A stretch of DNA of 21,316 nucleotides from an uncultured Lachnospiraceae bacterium (lineage in GTDB: Bacteria > Bacillota > Clostridia > Lachnospirales > Lachnospiraceae): assembly GCA_910586715.1 (NCBI GenBank), contig CAJUJG010000013.1, positions 1-21,316 on the forward strand. Direction: 5' to 3'. The position numbers were made by a program, and so were the translations under genes. Shown here piece by piece: positions 6,983-14,146 of the stretch. Below the pieces are notes generated by a model that ran no database searches, was not told the DNA's origin, and worked only from the letters and a program-made list of their open reading frames with translations. How positions within the stretch are numbered: position 1 is the first letter of the stretch; each line of letters opens with the position of its first letter.

Positions 6983-9900
6983 ATGGCAATGTTTGATTAT
7001 GGAAAAGTAAAGGATCCGACATTTTTTAAGGAGAATGTGCTTGCGGCACATTCTGCACACATGACTTATGCGGGGAAAGGTGAGCTGTCAGGAAAGGGCA
7101 GCTCACTTGTCACCTTGCTGGACGGTGTGTGGAAATTTGCGTATGCGCCGAATTACCATTCTGCGATTAAGGGGTTTGAGGCGCCTGAGTATGACTGTAC
7201 GGATTGGGCGGATATCCGCGTTCCGTCGCATATCCAAATGGAAGGGTATGATATTCCGCAGTATGCAAACACGCAGTATCCGTGGGACGGGCGTGAGGAG
7301 ATTAAGCCTGGGGAGATACCGGAGCGGTTTAATCCTGTGGCAAGTTATGTGAAATATTTCACAATTCCGGAGCCTATGAAAGGCATGGATATTCGCATTA
7401 ATTTCAGGGGCGTGGAGAGCGGCATGGCGGTATGGCTCAACGGTGTGTATGTGGGTTACAGTGAGGACAGCTTTACGCCGTCGGAGTTTGATTTGACGCC
7501 GTATCTAAAGGTCGGGGAAAATAAGCTTGCAGTGCAGGTGTTTAAGTGGACATCCTCAAGCTGGTGCGAGGATCAGGATTTCTTCCGGTTTTCGGGAATC
7601 TACCGGAGTGTGGAGCTGCGTGCCATACCAAAGACGCATTTGGAGGATCTGTTTGTAAAAACGATTTTTGAGGGAGACGATTTTAGCAGGGCAGTGCTTC
7701 GGGCAGAATTGAAAGTCACAGGAGCAGGCAGCCTGAAGGTAGCGTTAAAAGATCAGGGACAGGTGGTATTTGAGCGTACTGTAGATGCTGCGGCAAAGGT
7801 TTTGTTTGAGGAGACTGTGAATGCACCTAAGCTTTGGAGTGCGGAGGAACCGTATCTTTATGCACTGGAAATTGAGGTTCTGGACAGTGCGGGTACAGTT
7901 ACGGAGTATATCCCGCAGGCGGTCGGTTTTCGGAAGTTTGAGATGAAAAAGAACCGGATGCTCATCAACGGAAAGCGTATTGTCTTTAAGGGGGCAAACC
8001 GTCATGAGTTCAGTTCCGTTTCGGGCAGACATGTGTCGTATGCGGAGCTTGAGAAGGATATTGTGACGATGAAGCGTAACAATATCAATGCAATCCGTAC
8101 CTGTCATTATTCGGATGATGTAGATGTGTATGATTTGTGTGACCGTTACGGGCTTTATATGATTGCGGAAAACAATATGGAGACGCATGGAACGTGGGAC
8201 GCTTATCTGCGGGGCAGGAAGGACGAGGATTTTATCCTGCCAAACGGCAGACCGGAGTGGAAGGCAATGATGCTTGACCGTATCAATTCGTGCTTCCAGC
8301 GGGATAAAAACCATCCTGCGATTGTGATTTGGTCCGTGGGCAATGAGTCGTACGGCGGAGAAACGATTTATGAGATGTCCAATCTGTTCCGCGAACTGGA
8401 CGATACAAGGCTTGTTCATTATGAGGGGGTTTTTAACGACAGGCGCTACAATGACAGCTCTGACATGGAGAGCCGTATGTATGCTAAGGCAGCAGAGATT
8501 GAAGCGTATTTAAAGGATGAACAGGCAAAGCCGTTTATCAGTTGTGAATATGCGCACACGATGGGCAACTCGTTTGGCGCAGTGCATAAGTATACGGGGC
8601 TTGCGGATAAGGAAAATTCGGGTTATCAGGGTGGATTTATTTGGGATTATATTGACCAGTCGATTTACAAAAAGGATCGGTATGGAAAGTGGTTTCAAGC
8701 GTATGGCGGTGATTTCGGGGAGCGTCCGACGGATTATAATTTCAGCGGAAACGGAATCGCTTACGGCGGAGAGCGCGATGAATCTCCGAAGATGCAGGAG
8801 GTAAAGTATCTTTATCAGAATATTGCCGTAACGGTTGGAAAAGAGGATTTTGAGGTTTGGAATAAAAATCTTTTTGTGTCAACGGCGGAATTTGACTGTG
8901 TGGCGGAGCTTGCAAGAGACGGGGTGCTGGTTGCGAAAAAAGCGCTTGCGGACATTGACGTGGCGCCTGAGAGCAGGAAGCGGTTTCCGAACCCGTTTGA
9001 AGCGCCTGTATTAAGCGGTGAGTATGTGCTGACGGTTTCGTTCCGGTTAAAGGAAGATACGCTGTGGGCAAACCGCGGGCATGAGGTTGCGTTCGGACAG
9101 GCGGTGATTGCGGTTGTCGAAGAAGAGGCAAAACAGACGGATAAGCCGTTTACGGTGATTTATGGAAACCACAATATCGGCGTGCGCGGCGCGGAGTTTG
9201 ACGTGCTCTTTACGGAATTAAACGGCGGGCTTGCATCATACCGGTATGCGGGAAAGGAGCTGATTGAGGAAATTCCGAAGCCGAATTTCTGGCGTGCGCC
9301 GACGGACAACGATATGGGTAATGATATGTGCGTGCGTCAGGGACAGTGGAAGCTTGCGAGTATGTACGCGACGCACAAAGGGGCAGGAATTGCCAAGCAG
9401 GACAGGCTTGGGAATGCGGCGTATGAAAATCCTGTGGTGCATGAGGAGAAGGATTTTGTAAGCGTGCGGTATTTTTACAGTCTTCCGACCTCGCCTGTTT
9501 CGGAGTGTCAGCTTGAGTACAGGGTTTTTGGGGACGGACGGATTCAGACGATTCTTTCCTATGAACCTGCCACCGGGCTTCCCGATATGCCGGAGTTTGG
9601 TGTGATTTTTAAGTTTAATGCGGATTATGACCGTGTGGAGTGGTACGGAAACGGTCCCGCGGAAACGTATGAGGACCGGAAAATGGGCGCAAAGATCGGA
9701 ATCTATCAAAATATGGTTTCCGACAATATGGCGGCGTATTTGGTGCCGCAGGAGTGCGGAAATAAAACGGATGTCCGCTGGGCGAAAATTACGGACAGGA
9801 AAGGCAGAGGCATTTTGTTTGAGGCAGACGACGCTGCAATCAATTTCTCGGCACTGCCGTATACGCCGCATGAAATAGAGAATGCAAAGCACCCGTATGA

Positions 9901-10051
9901 ACTGCCCGAAGTACACTATACGGTGGTGCGCGTGGCAAAGCAGCAGATGGGAGTGGGCGGCGACGACAGTTGGGGCGCGCCGGTGCATGAGGAGTATCGT
10001 ATTGCTGTGGATCGCAAATTGGAGTTTCGTTTTTGCTTTCGTGGGATTTAG
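6983..10051 (+). CDS. lacZ: Beta-galactosidase, glycoside hydrolase family 2
   Basis: This cytoplasmic enzyme hydrolyses terminal beta-galactosides such as lactose to galactose and glucose. At 1022 aa it matches the LacZ family length and has no signal peptide. The domain order is the sugar-binding jelly roll (about 30-215), an Ig-like domain, the TIM barrel (about 330-625), a further Ig-like domain and the C-terminal small-chain beta-sandwich. The acid/base is Glu455 in IWSVGNES and the nucleophile is Glu522 in SCEYAHTMGNS. AENNMETHG provides the metal-site glutamate, and GGDDSWG near the C terminus supplies the tryptophan that stacks on the sugar. The ATG has GAGGA 6 nt upstream. As last gene of the transport operon it acts on the imported disaccharide. 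Confidence 0.96.
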   Translation: MAMFDYGKVKDPTFFKENVLAAHSAHMTYAGKGELSGKGSSLVTLLDGVWKFAYAPNYHSAIKGFEAPEYDCTDWADIRVPSHIQMEGYDIPQYANTQYPWDGREEIKPGEIPERFNPVASYVKYFTIPEPMKGMDIRINFRGVESGMAVWLNGVYVGYSEDSFTPSEFDLTPYLKVGENKLAVQVFKWTSSSWCEDQDFFRFSGIYRSVELRAIPKTHLEDLFVKTIFEGDDFSRAVLRAELKVTGAGSLKVALKDQGQVVFERTVDAAAKVLFEETVNAPKLWSAEEPYLYALEIEVLDSAGTVTEYIPQAVGFRKFEMKKNRMLINGKRIVFKGANRHEFSSVSGRHVSYAELEKDIVTMKRNNINAIRTCHYSDDVDVYDLCDRYGLYMIAENNMETHGTWDAYLRGRKDEDFILPNGRPEWKAMMLDRINSCFQRDKNHPAIVIWSVGNESYGGETIYEMSNLFRELDDTRLVHYEGVFNDRRYNDSSDMESRMYAKAAEIEAYLKDEQAKPFISCEYAHTMGNSFGAVHKYTGLADKENSGYQGGFIWDYIDQSIYKKDRYGKWFQAYGGDFGERPTDYNFSGNGIAYGGERDESPKMQEVKYLYQNIAVTVGKEDFEVWNKNLFVSTAEFDCVAELARDGVLVAKKALADIDVAPESRKRFPNPFEAPVLSGEYVLTVSFRLKEDTLWANRGHEVAFGQAVIAVVEEEAKQTDKPFTVIYGNHNIGVRGAEFDVLFTELNGGLASYRYAGKELIEEIPKPNFWRAPTDNDMGNDMCVRQGQWKLASMYATHKGAGIAKQDRLGNAAYENPVVHEEKDFVSVRYFYSLPTSPVSECQLEYRVFGDGRIQTILSYEPATGLPDMPEFGVIFKFNADYDRVEWYGNGPAETYEDRKMGAKIGIYQNMVSDNMAAYLVPQECGNKTDVRWAKITDRKGRGILFEADDAAINFSALPYTPHEIENAKHPYELPEVHYTVVRVAKQQMGVGGDDSWGAPVHEEYRIAVDRKLEFRFCFRGI

Positions 10052-10073
10052 GAAAATGACAAAACGATAGAAG

Positions 10074-10103
10074 AAACGCCGCACGGGTTTGTGCGGCGTT
10101 TTT
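10074..10103 (+). terminator. Rho-independent terminator of the beta-galactoside operon
   Basis: AAACGCCGCAC (10074-10084) pairs perfectly with GTGCGGCGTTT (10091-10101) around GGGTTT. The 3' arm runs into a T5 tract ending at 10103. This is the strongest intrinsic terminator in the window, 22 bp after the lacZ stop. Confidence 0.93.
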
Positions 10104-10121
10104 AAAAAGTTTGGATTTTTT

Positions 10122-10150
10122 TGTCACAGGGGCATACAATGCGCGTCTAA
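10122..10150 (+). promoter_or_regulatory. Candidate ECF-type promoter upstream of the sigma factor gene
   Basis: TGTCACA (10122-10128) and CGTCTAA (10144-10150) are separated by 15 bp. This resembles the ECF consensus TGTCACA-16-CGTC that I recall for ECF41-type sigma factors; the spacer is one base shorter. No good SigA-type pair is seen in 10104-10262. If used, it would suggest autoregulation by the sigma factor encoded about 110 bp downstream. Confidence 0.4.
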
Positions 10151-10262
10151 TCTGATATACGGGAGAAGCCTTGTGCGGGGCGCGGCAGGGCATTCGCGCG
10201 GAAGGAAATTTTTGCGTTTACCGTAAAATTAGAAAAGAACGCGTTCCGGAAAAGAGGGAAAT

Positions 10263-11111
10263 GTGGGTAAAGTAACAAATGAAGAACTGCAGGATTTAAT
10301 TGGGCGGGCGGTAGCCGGCGATAAGGAAGCGTTGGGAACTGTGCTGGAGTGTGTGCAGGATTTGGTGTTTAATCTGTCGCTGCGGATGCTGGGAACATTT
10401 CCGGACGCGGAAGACGCGTCGCAGGATATTATGCTCAAAATTGTGACACATCTGTCAACCTTTAAAGGGGAGAGTGCGTTCTCAACCTGGGTGTTTCGCA
10501 TCGCCGTAAATCATTTGAAGGATTACAAAAAACATATGTTTGCAAAGATGCCGCTTAGTTTTGCGTTTTACGGGGAAGATATTAAAAATGCAAAGATTGA
10601 CGATGTGCCGGATTTAACGCAGAATGTTGAGCAGTCTGTGCTGGCGGAGGAGCTGAAGCTGTCGTGTACGAATGTAATGCTGCAATGTTTGGATGCGGAG
10701 GAGCGGTGTATTTTTATTATGGGTACGATGTTTCAGGTGGACAGCCGCATTGCCGGTGAGATTTTGGAAATTACGCCGGAGACATACAGACAGAGGCTTT
10801 CCCGGGTTCGCCGCAAGGTGGCGGATTTCCTTTCGGAGTATTGCGGAGAGTATGGCAGCGGGACATGCAAGTGCGCGCAGCGCGTGAATTATGCCATCCA
10901 AAATCACAGGATTGCCCCTGACCGGTTGGATTTTACGGCTGCCACAATTTCCACGCGGACAATGCTTGAGGTGAAGGAGGCGATGGAGGAGATTGACGGG
11001 CTTTCACAGCAGTTTTCGTTCTGCAAGACGTATCAGCCGCCGAAGGGACTGAAGCGGTTTATCGAAGATTTTTTAAACGGGGAAGTGTGCGCGGCGGTGA
11101 CGAAGGCATAA
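10263..11111 (+). CDS. Sigma-70 family (ECF-like) RNA polymerase sigma factor with C-terminal extension
   Basis: Region 2 spans about residues 23-92 (LRMLGTFPDAEDASQDIMLKI, then FSTWVFRIAVNHLKDYKK), contacting core polymerase and the -10 element. Region 4 spans about 135-192 (DAEERCIFIMG, then a helix-turn-helix ending ETYRQRLSRVRRKV) for the -35. There is no region 1 or 3, which is the ECF pattern. Unlike minimal ECFs the 282-aa protein continues for about 90 residues, beginning with a cysteine cluster (Cys194, Cys202, Cys204 in CGEYGSGTCKC) that could bind metal or sense redox state. The start is GTG at 10263 with AGAGGG upstream; an ATG two bases earlier is out of frame and stops after four codons. 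No anti-sigma gene is adjacent. The regulon is unknown. Confidence 0.85.
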   Translation: MGKVTNEELQDLIGRAVAGDKEALGTVLECVQDLVFNLSLRMLGTFPDAEDASQDIMLKIVTHLSTFKGESAFSTWVFRIAVNHLKDYKKHMFAKMPLSFAFYGEDIKNAKIDDVPDLTQNVEQSVLAEELKLSCTNVMLQCLDAEERCIFIMGTMFQVDSRIAGEILEITPETYRQRLSRVRRKVADFLSEYCGEYGSGTCKCAQRVNYAIQNHRIAPDRLDFTAATISTRTMLEVKEAMEEIDGLSQQFSFCKTYQPPKGLKRFIEDFLNGEVCAAVTKA

Positions 11112-11117
11112 TAGTAC

Positions 11118-11146
11118 TTTACACCTTTTATGAAATCCGCTATAAT
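11118..11146 (+). promoter_or_regulatory. Near-consensus SigA-type promoter
   Basis: TTTACA (11118-11123) and TATAAT (11141-11146) are separated by exactly 17 bp. The predicted start near 11153 lies downstream of the in-frame ATG at 11130, so the small protein must start later, at 11169 or 11193. Confidence 0.85.
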
Positions 11147-11192
11147 GAAAATAGAAGCATGGGGCGTTATGGAATATAAAGGTGGTGGTTGC

Positions 11193-11375
11193 ATGACGGA
11201 GAAAGAAATGATGAAGGTTTCTGTTGAAGAGTTTTCGAGGATTCAGGACTGGATGGAGTTGGCGGAAAAGGATTCGGCAGTGTATCAGTCTCTGAAAAAA
11301 AGATATATTGATTTAAAAGTTATTTTGACATCTTCGGGCATTAATCTTACGGAAATAGACCGGATAAAAGAATAA
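11193..11375 (+). CDS. Small conserved-looking protein of unknown function (60 aa)
   Basis: The product is a 60-residue soluble, charged, probably helical protein beginning MTEKEMMKVSVEEFSRIQDW and ending with SGINLTEIDRIKE. It has no signal peptide, membrane segment or cysteine. The ATG at 11193 is favoured by GGTGGTGG upstream; an ATG at 11169 would add eight residues. A near-consensus promoter lies just upstream and a hairpin just downstream, so it is a monocistronic, probably well-expressed gene. I recall similar short proteins in Lachnospiraceae genomes labelled hypothetical. I cannot assign a function, and its proximity to the sigma factor need not mean a link because it has its own promoter. 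Confidence 0.7.
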   Translation: MTEKEMMKVSVEEFSRIQDWMELAEKDSAVYQSLKKRYIDLKVILTSSGINLTEIDRIKE

Positions 11376-11395
11376 AAGGGTATCAGAAAACCGGA

Positions 11396-11442
11396 GAAAA
11401 CGGCGTAGGGTCAATGAATCAAAAAGACGTTACGCCGTTTTC
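11396..11442 (+). terminator. Terminator-like hairpin after the 60-aa gene
   Basis: GAAAACGGCGTA (11396-11407) pairs perfectly with TACGCCGTTTTC (11431-11442). The 23-nt loop has a possible inner GTC/GAC pairing. The T run is inside the 3' arm (TTTT) and little follows it. The large loop leaves room for a regulatory role instead. Confidence 0.55.
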
Positions 11443-11496
11443 ATATGCACACGGGCACTTAAAGGAAATAGGTCATCAAATCAATCAATCGGTTCG

Positions 11497-11525
11497 TTGA
11501 CGGGTGTTCGGTGCGCGAGTAACTC
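11497..11525 (+). promoter_or_regulatory. Possible promoter of the serine hydrolase gene
   Basis: TTGACG (11497-11502) and TAACTC (11520-11525) have a 17-bp spacer. The -35 is good and the -10 poor. The start would fall about 25 bp upstream of the gene. No better candidate is seen in 11443-11557. Confidence 0.35.
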
Positions 11526-11557
11526 GATTAAGAACGAAAAACAAGGAGGAGTGAAAA

Positions 11558-13006
11558 ATGCTGACATTTACAAAAGCGGCACCGGAGGAAACGGGCGTTC
11601 CAAGTGAAGGGATTATCCGCATGATAAACCGGTTACAAAAGCGGCGGATTCCGATGCACAGCCTGCTGCTGATGCGCCATGACAAGTTGATTTTTGAGGG
11701 GTATTATGCGCCCTGCCGTGCGGATAGTCTGCACCGGATGTTTTCAATTAGCAAGAGTGTTACGTCCATTGCAATCGGCTTGCTTGTTGATGAGGGACGG
11801 GTTTCACTGGACGATCCGATTGTCCGGTATTTTCCGGAAAAGGTGCCAAAGAATGTGCATCCGTGGATTGCGCAGATGACGATTCGGGATATGCTGATGA
11901 TGCGTTCCTGCCATGCGGTAACAACATATAAGAAAAATATGGCAGCGGACTGGGTGGAGAGCTACTTCACAACGCCGCCCACGCATCCGCCCGCGACACT
12001 GTTTCATTATGACACATCCGCACCGCATACGCTTTGCGCGTTGGTGGAAAAGCTGACGGGTGGCAGTATGCTTGATTATATTAAGAAAAAACTGGATGTT
12101 CTTGGATTGTCGCCGGAGTCTTATATGATTACGGACCCGTTTGGCGTGTCTATGGGCGGCAGCGGTTTGGTAGCGTATTCAATGGATATGCTGAAATTCG
12201 GATATTTTATTGCGCATCGGGGGAATGTCCTCGGGAAACAGCTGATTTCGCCTTCTTATATTGATATGGCGGTTTCAATGCTTACGGAAACGCGTGTGAC
12301 GGCGCCGCTTCCAAGTGAGGCACAGGGTTATGGTCTGCAGATATGGCGCAATGAACAAAACGGTTTTGTCTGCTATGGAATGGGCGGACAGCTGATTATC
12401 TGCCTGCCGGACTATGATTTGATTTGTGTTACCACGGCGGACACGCAGAGCGTACAGGGCGGCAATCAGCAGATTTATGATGCATTGTATGAAGAAATTC
12501 TTCCGTATTTGCAGGATACGGCGATTGCCTGTGACAAGAGCGGAGAAAAGGCGCTTGCAGATGTGTGCGCAAGCCTTGCGATGGAGCCGCTGCAAGGGGC
12601 GGATATGCCTGAAAATATCGGGGAGATTGCGGACCGGACATTCAAGGTTTTGACGCCCGATTCGGACTTTGAAAGTTTTTGCGTTCACTTTGATTTGGCG
12701 GAAAATAAGACGGAGCAGTCTGTCGGGGCGCTGTCGTTTGTGCATAAAGGCAGACCGTATGCAGTTCGTTTTGGTATGGGATTTATGGAAACGGGAGAAT
12801 TTCCGATTTATGAACAGCGTTATGCCGCAAGCGGGGCGTGGCTGTTTGATGGGACGCTGCATATTAAGGCGCATATTATTGATGCGTATGTGGGGTGCGT
12901 ACAGTTTCAGCTTGCGTTCCGGGGAGATGAGCTGACGGTTTTTATGAGTAAAAAAGAGGAGAGCCTGTTTAAAGAATTTCAGGGACATTTGTATTGTAAA
13001 AAATAA
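11558..13006 (+). CDS. Serine hydrolase, beta-lactamase/penicillin-binding-protein fold
   Basis: The N-terminal ~330 residues form a class C beta-lactamase-like domain. The SxxK motif is SISK, with Ser63 nucleophile and Lys66 general base. The YxN-like motif is Tyr151 in FHYDTS, with Thr instead of Asn. The third motif is GMGGQ, where many relatives have HGG or GHGGQ. About 130 further residues form a beta-rich C-terminal domain (from about 340) that I do not recognise. There is no signal peptide, so the enzyme appears cytoplasmic, which argues against an antibiotic-resistance or cell-wall role and suggests an esterase or amidase acting on a small molecule. AAGGAGGA precedes the ATG by 7 nt. 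It stands alone, and the 482-aa length is normal for these two-domain proteins. Confidence 0.85.
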   Translation: MLTFTKAAPEETGVPSEGIIRMINRLQKRRIPMHSLLLMRHDKLIFEGYYAPCRADSLHRMFSISKSVTSIAIGLLVDEGRVSLDDPIVRYFPEKVPKNVHPWIAQMTIRDMLMMRSCHAVTTYKKNMAADWVESYFTTPPTHPPATLFHYDTSAPHTLCALVEKLTGGSMLDYIKKKLDVLGLSPESYMITDPFGVSMGGSGLVAYSMDMLKFGYFIAHRGNVLGKQLISPSYIDMAVSMLTETRVTAPLPSEAQGYGLQIWRNEQNGFVCYGMGGQLIICLPDYDLICVTTADTQSVQGGNQQIYDALYEEILPYLQDTAIACDKSGEKALADVCASLAMEPLQGADMPENIGEIADRTFKVLTPDSDFESFCVHFDLAENKTEQSVGALSFVHKGRPYAVRFGMGFMETGEFPIYEQRYAASGAWLFDGTLHIKAHIIDAYVGCVQFQLAFRGDELTVFMSKKEESLFKEFQGHLYCKK

Positions 13007-13051
13007 TTTTGTATTGTTTTGTGCATGTTTTGTCCAATCCTGTTTATGGAC

Positions 13052-13080
13052 TTGGTTTGTGGAAAATTGTAGAATATAAA
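13052..13080 (+). promoter_or_regulatory. Possible promoter of a short transcription unit
   Basis: TTGGTT (13052-13057) and TATAAA (13075-13080) are 17 bp apart. The predicted start is near 13087, directly before a strong SD at 13093-13099. It is part of the 388-bp interval 13007-13394, which otherwise holds only a broken mini-ORF, a terminator and the next gene's promoter. Confidence 0.4.
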
Positions 13081-13105
13081 CACAAAACATACGAGGGGGT
13101 TCCTT

Positions 13106-13182
13106 ATGGAAAACTGACCAACACAATCGGTCTTTCCGCGGGCATTGTGGGGACGCTGCTTGTTACATCGTCTGTGCGGTGA
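13106..13182 (+). pseudogene. Broken hydrophobic mini-ORF (about 25 codons)
   Basis: GAGGGGG (13093-13099) is placed 6 nt before ATG 13106, yet that frame stops after three codons (MEN, TGA 13115). Insertion of one A in the A4 run at 13110-13113 would give MEKLTNTIGLSAGIVGTL followed by LVTSSVR, stopping at TGA 13180-13182. That product is a single hydrophobic helix with a charged end. Either a short membrane peptide gene has been frameshifted, or the region is a small RNA or leader with a chance SD. I do not recognise the peptide. Confidence 0.3.
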
Positions 13183-13219
13183 CGCAGCCGCCAAATGCAG
13201 CACAATAAAATTTTTGGGG

Positions 13220-13263
13220 GGCAGGATGTTTTCATTTTTAGGGAGCATTCTGCCTGTTTTTTG
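13220..13263 (+). terminator. Rho-independent terminator
   Basis: GGCAGGATG (13220-13228) pairs with CATTCTGCC (13246-13254), with one G-U pair and a 17-nt loop, followed by TGTTTTTTGC. It ends whatever is transcribed through 13087-13220, either the mini-unit or read-through from the serine hydrolase gene. Confidence 0.7.
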
Positions 13264-13315
13264 CATAAAATGAAATAGGAGAACAGGATTGTAAGCGTAT
13301 TCTTAAAAAATAGTG

Positions 13316-13344
13316 TTGCATACGGGCGCAGAAAAAAATATAAT
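13316..13344 (+). promoter_or_regulatory. Promoter of the uridine-kinase-like gene
   Basis: TTGCAT (13316-13321) and TATAAT (13339-13344) are separated by exactly 17 bp. The predicted start near 13351 gives a leader of about 45 nt. Confidence 0.75.
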
Positions 13345-13394
13345 AAGGTTAGAAAACGGATTGGGAAAAGAGGTATTTAGAGGTAAACATAAGA

Positions 13395-14036
13395 ATGAAA
13401 GATAATTTTTTGCAACATTTGGAGAAGCATGTTTCGTATACGGTTTCGGACGAGCGTTATTTTGACGTGCTGACACAAGTTGACCGGCTCGTAAAAAAGG
13501 GAAATCCCGCAGTGATTGCGATTGATGGGCGCTGCGGCAGCGGAAAGACATCTCTTGCCAATCTGATTGACAATATATTTTCTTGCAATATTCTCCATAT
13601 GGACGACTTTTACCTGCCGATTGAGCAGCGCGAAAAAAACTGGACTGAAATTCCCGCCGGAAATATGGATCTGAAGCGGTTTTTACATGAGGTCCTTTGT
13701 CCGCTCCGACAAGGCATAGCGGTACATTACCGTCCTTATTGCTGCAAAAAAGGCTGTATGGGAAATGCCGTTGTGCTAAAACCCTGCAATCTGACTGTAG
13801 TGGAAGGTAGTTATTCCCTGCATCCGCTTTTGGCGGCGCAATATGACCTGACCATTTTTTTAACCTGTAAAAAACAGGAGCAGCGAAGGCGTCTGCAGAT
13901 GAGGGAGGGCAGCAACTTTTCCGTTTTTGAAAAACGGTGGATGCCACTGGAAGAACACTATATTCGGCATTTTGTAATCGAAAGCGTCGCAAATATCACG
14001 GTGGATACCGGCAGCTTCGATGACAATATGATATAA
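13395..14036 (+). CDS. Uridine-kinase/phosphoribulokinase-like P-loop kinase
   Basis: The 213-residue cytosolic NTP-dependent kinase carries a Walker A motif at about 45-53 (GRCGSGKTS, Lys51), then HMDDFYLP with Asp70 and Asp71 in the position of the uridine kinase/pantothenate kinase DDFY motif. TVVEGSYSLHP and YDLTIFL follow, with an arginine-rich lid (KKQEQRRRLQMREG). It is the right length for this family. Nucleoside phosphorylation is the default assignment, but the fold also covers type I pantothenate kinase and other small-molecule kinases, so the substrate is open. The SD is weak (GAGG about 12 nt upstream). An ECF vitamin-type S component lies 110 bp downstream behind its own promoter, which could hint at capture of an imported compound. 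Confidence 0.8.
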   Translation: MKDNFLQHLEKHVSYTVSDERYFDVLTQVDRLVKKGNPAVIAIDGRCGSGKTSLANLIDNIFSCNILHMDDFYLPIEQREKNWTEIPAGNMDLKRFLHEVLCPLRQGIAVHYRPYCCKKGCMGNAVVLKPCNLTVVEGSYSLHPLLAAQYDLTIFLTCKKQEQRRRLQMREGSNFSVFEKRWMPLEEHYIRHFVIESVANITVDTGSFDDNMI

Positions 14037-14085
14037 TGAGCGCAAGAAAGCAAAGTGGACTTGTTCATTTTGCGAACGGCGAATG

Positions 14086-14116
14086 TTGATCATAAATTGA
14101 AAATTTATGATATAAT
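14086..14116 (+). promoter_or_regulatory. Promoter of the ECF S component/histidine kinase/binding protein operon
   Basis: TATAAT (14111-14116) is a perfect -10. The best -35 is TTGATC (14086-14091) with a long 19-bp spacer, suggesting weak or regulated use. The spacer is almost entirely occupied by a perfect palindrome. The leader would be about 25 nt, with AGAGGA just before the first gene. Confidence 0.6.
14089..14111. promoter_or_regulatory. Perfect 23-bp palindrome within the promoter (candidate operator)
   Basis: ATCATAAATT and AATTTATGAT are perfect reverse complements flanking GAA. The element overlaps the -35, fills the spacer and shares its last base with the -10, a classical repressor position. 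It could not act as an RNA hairpin in this transcript because it lies upstream of the predicted start. Confidence 0.55.
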
Positions 14117-14146
14117 GCACAAAAATCAAACAGAAAAGAGGAAATT

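Noticed and set aside
9236..10084. 282-codon minus-strand frame opposite lacZ
   Set aside because: It is a shadow of the lacZ reading frame, rich in Arg/His/Pro as expected of antisense translation.
12275..13126. 283-codon minus-strand frame opposite the serine hydrolase
   Set aside because: It is antisense to a well-supported gene, its composition is typical of a shadow frame, and there is no promoter or SD.
13226..13273. 15-codon ORF (MFSFLGSILPVFCIK) after GGGGGGCAGG
   Set aside because: It lies within the terminator hairpin and T run; the SD-like G run belongs to the stem.
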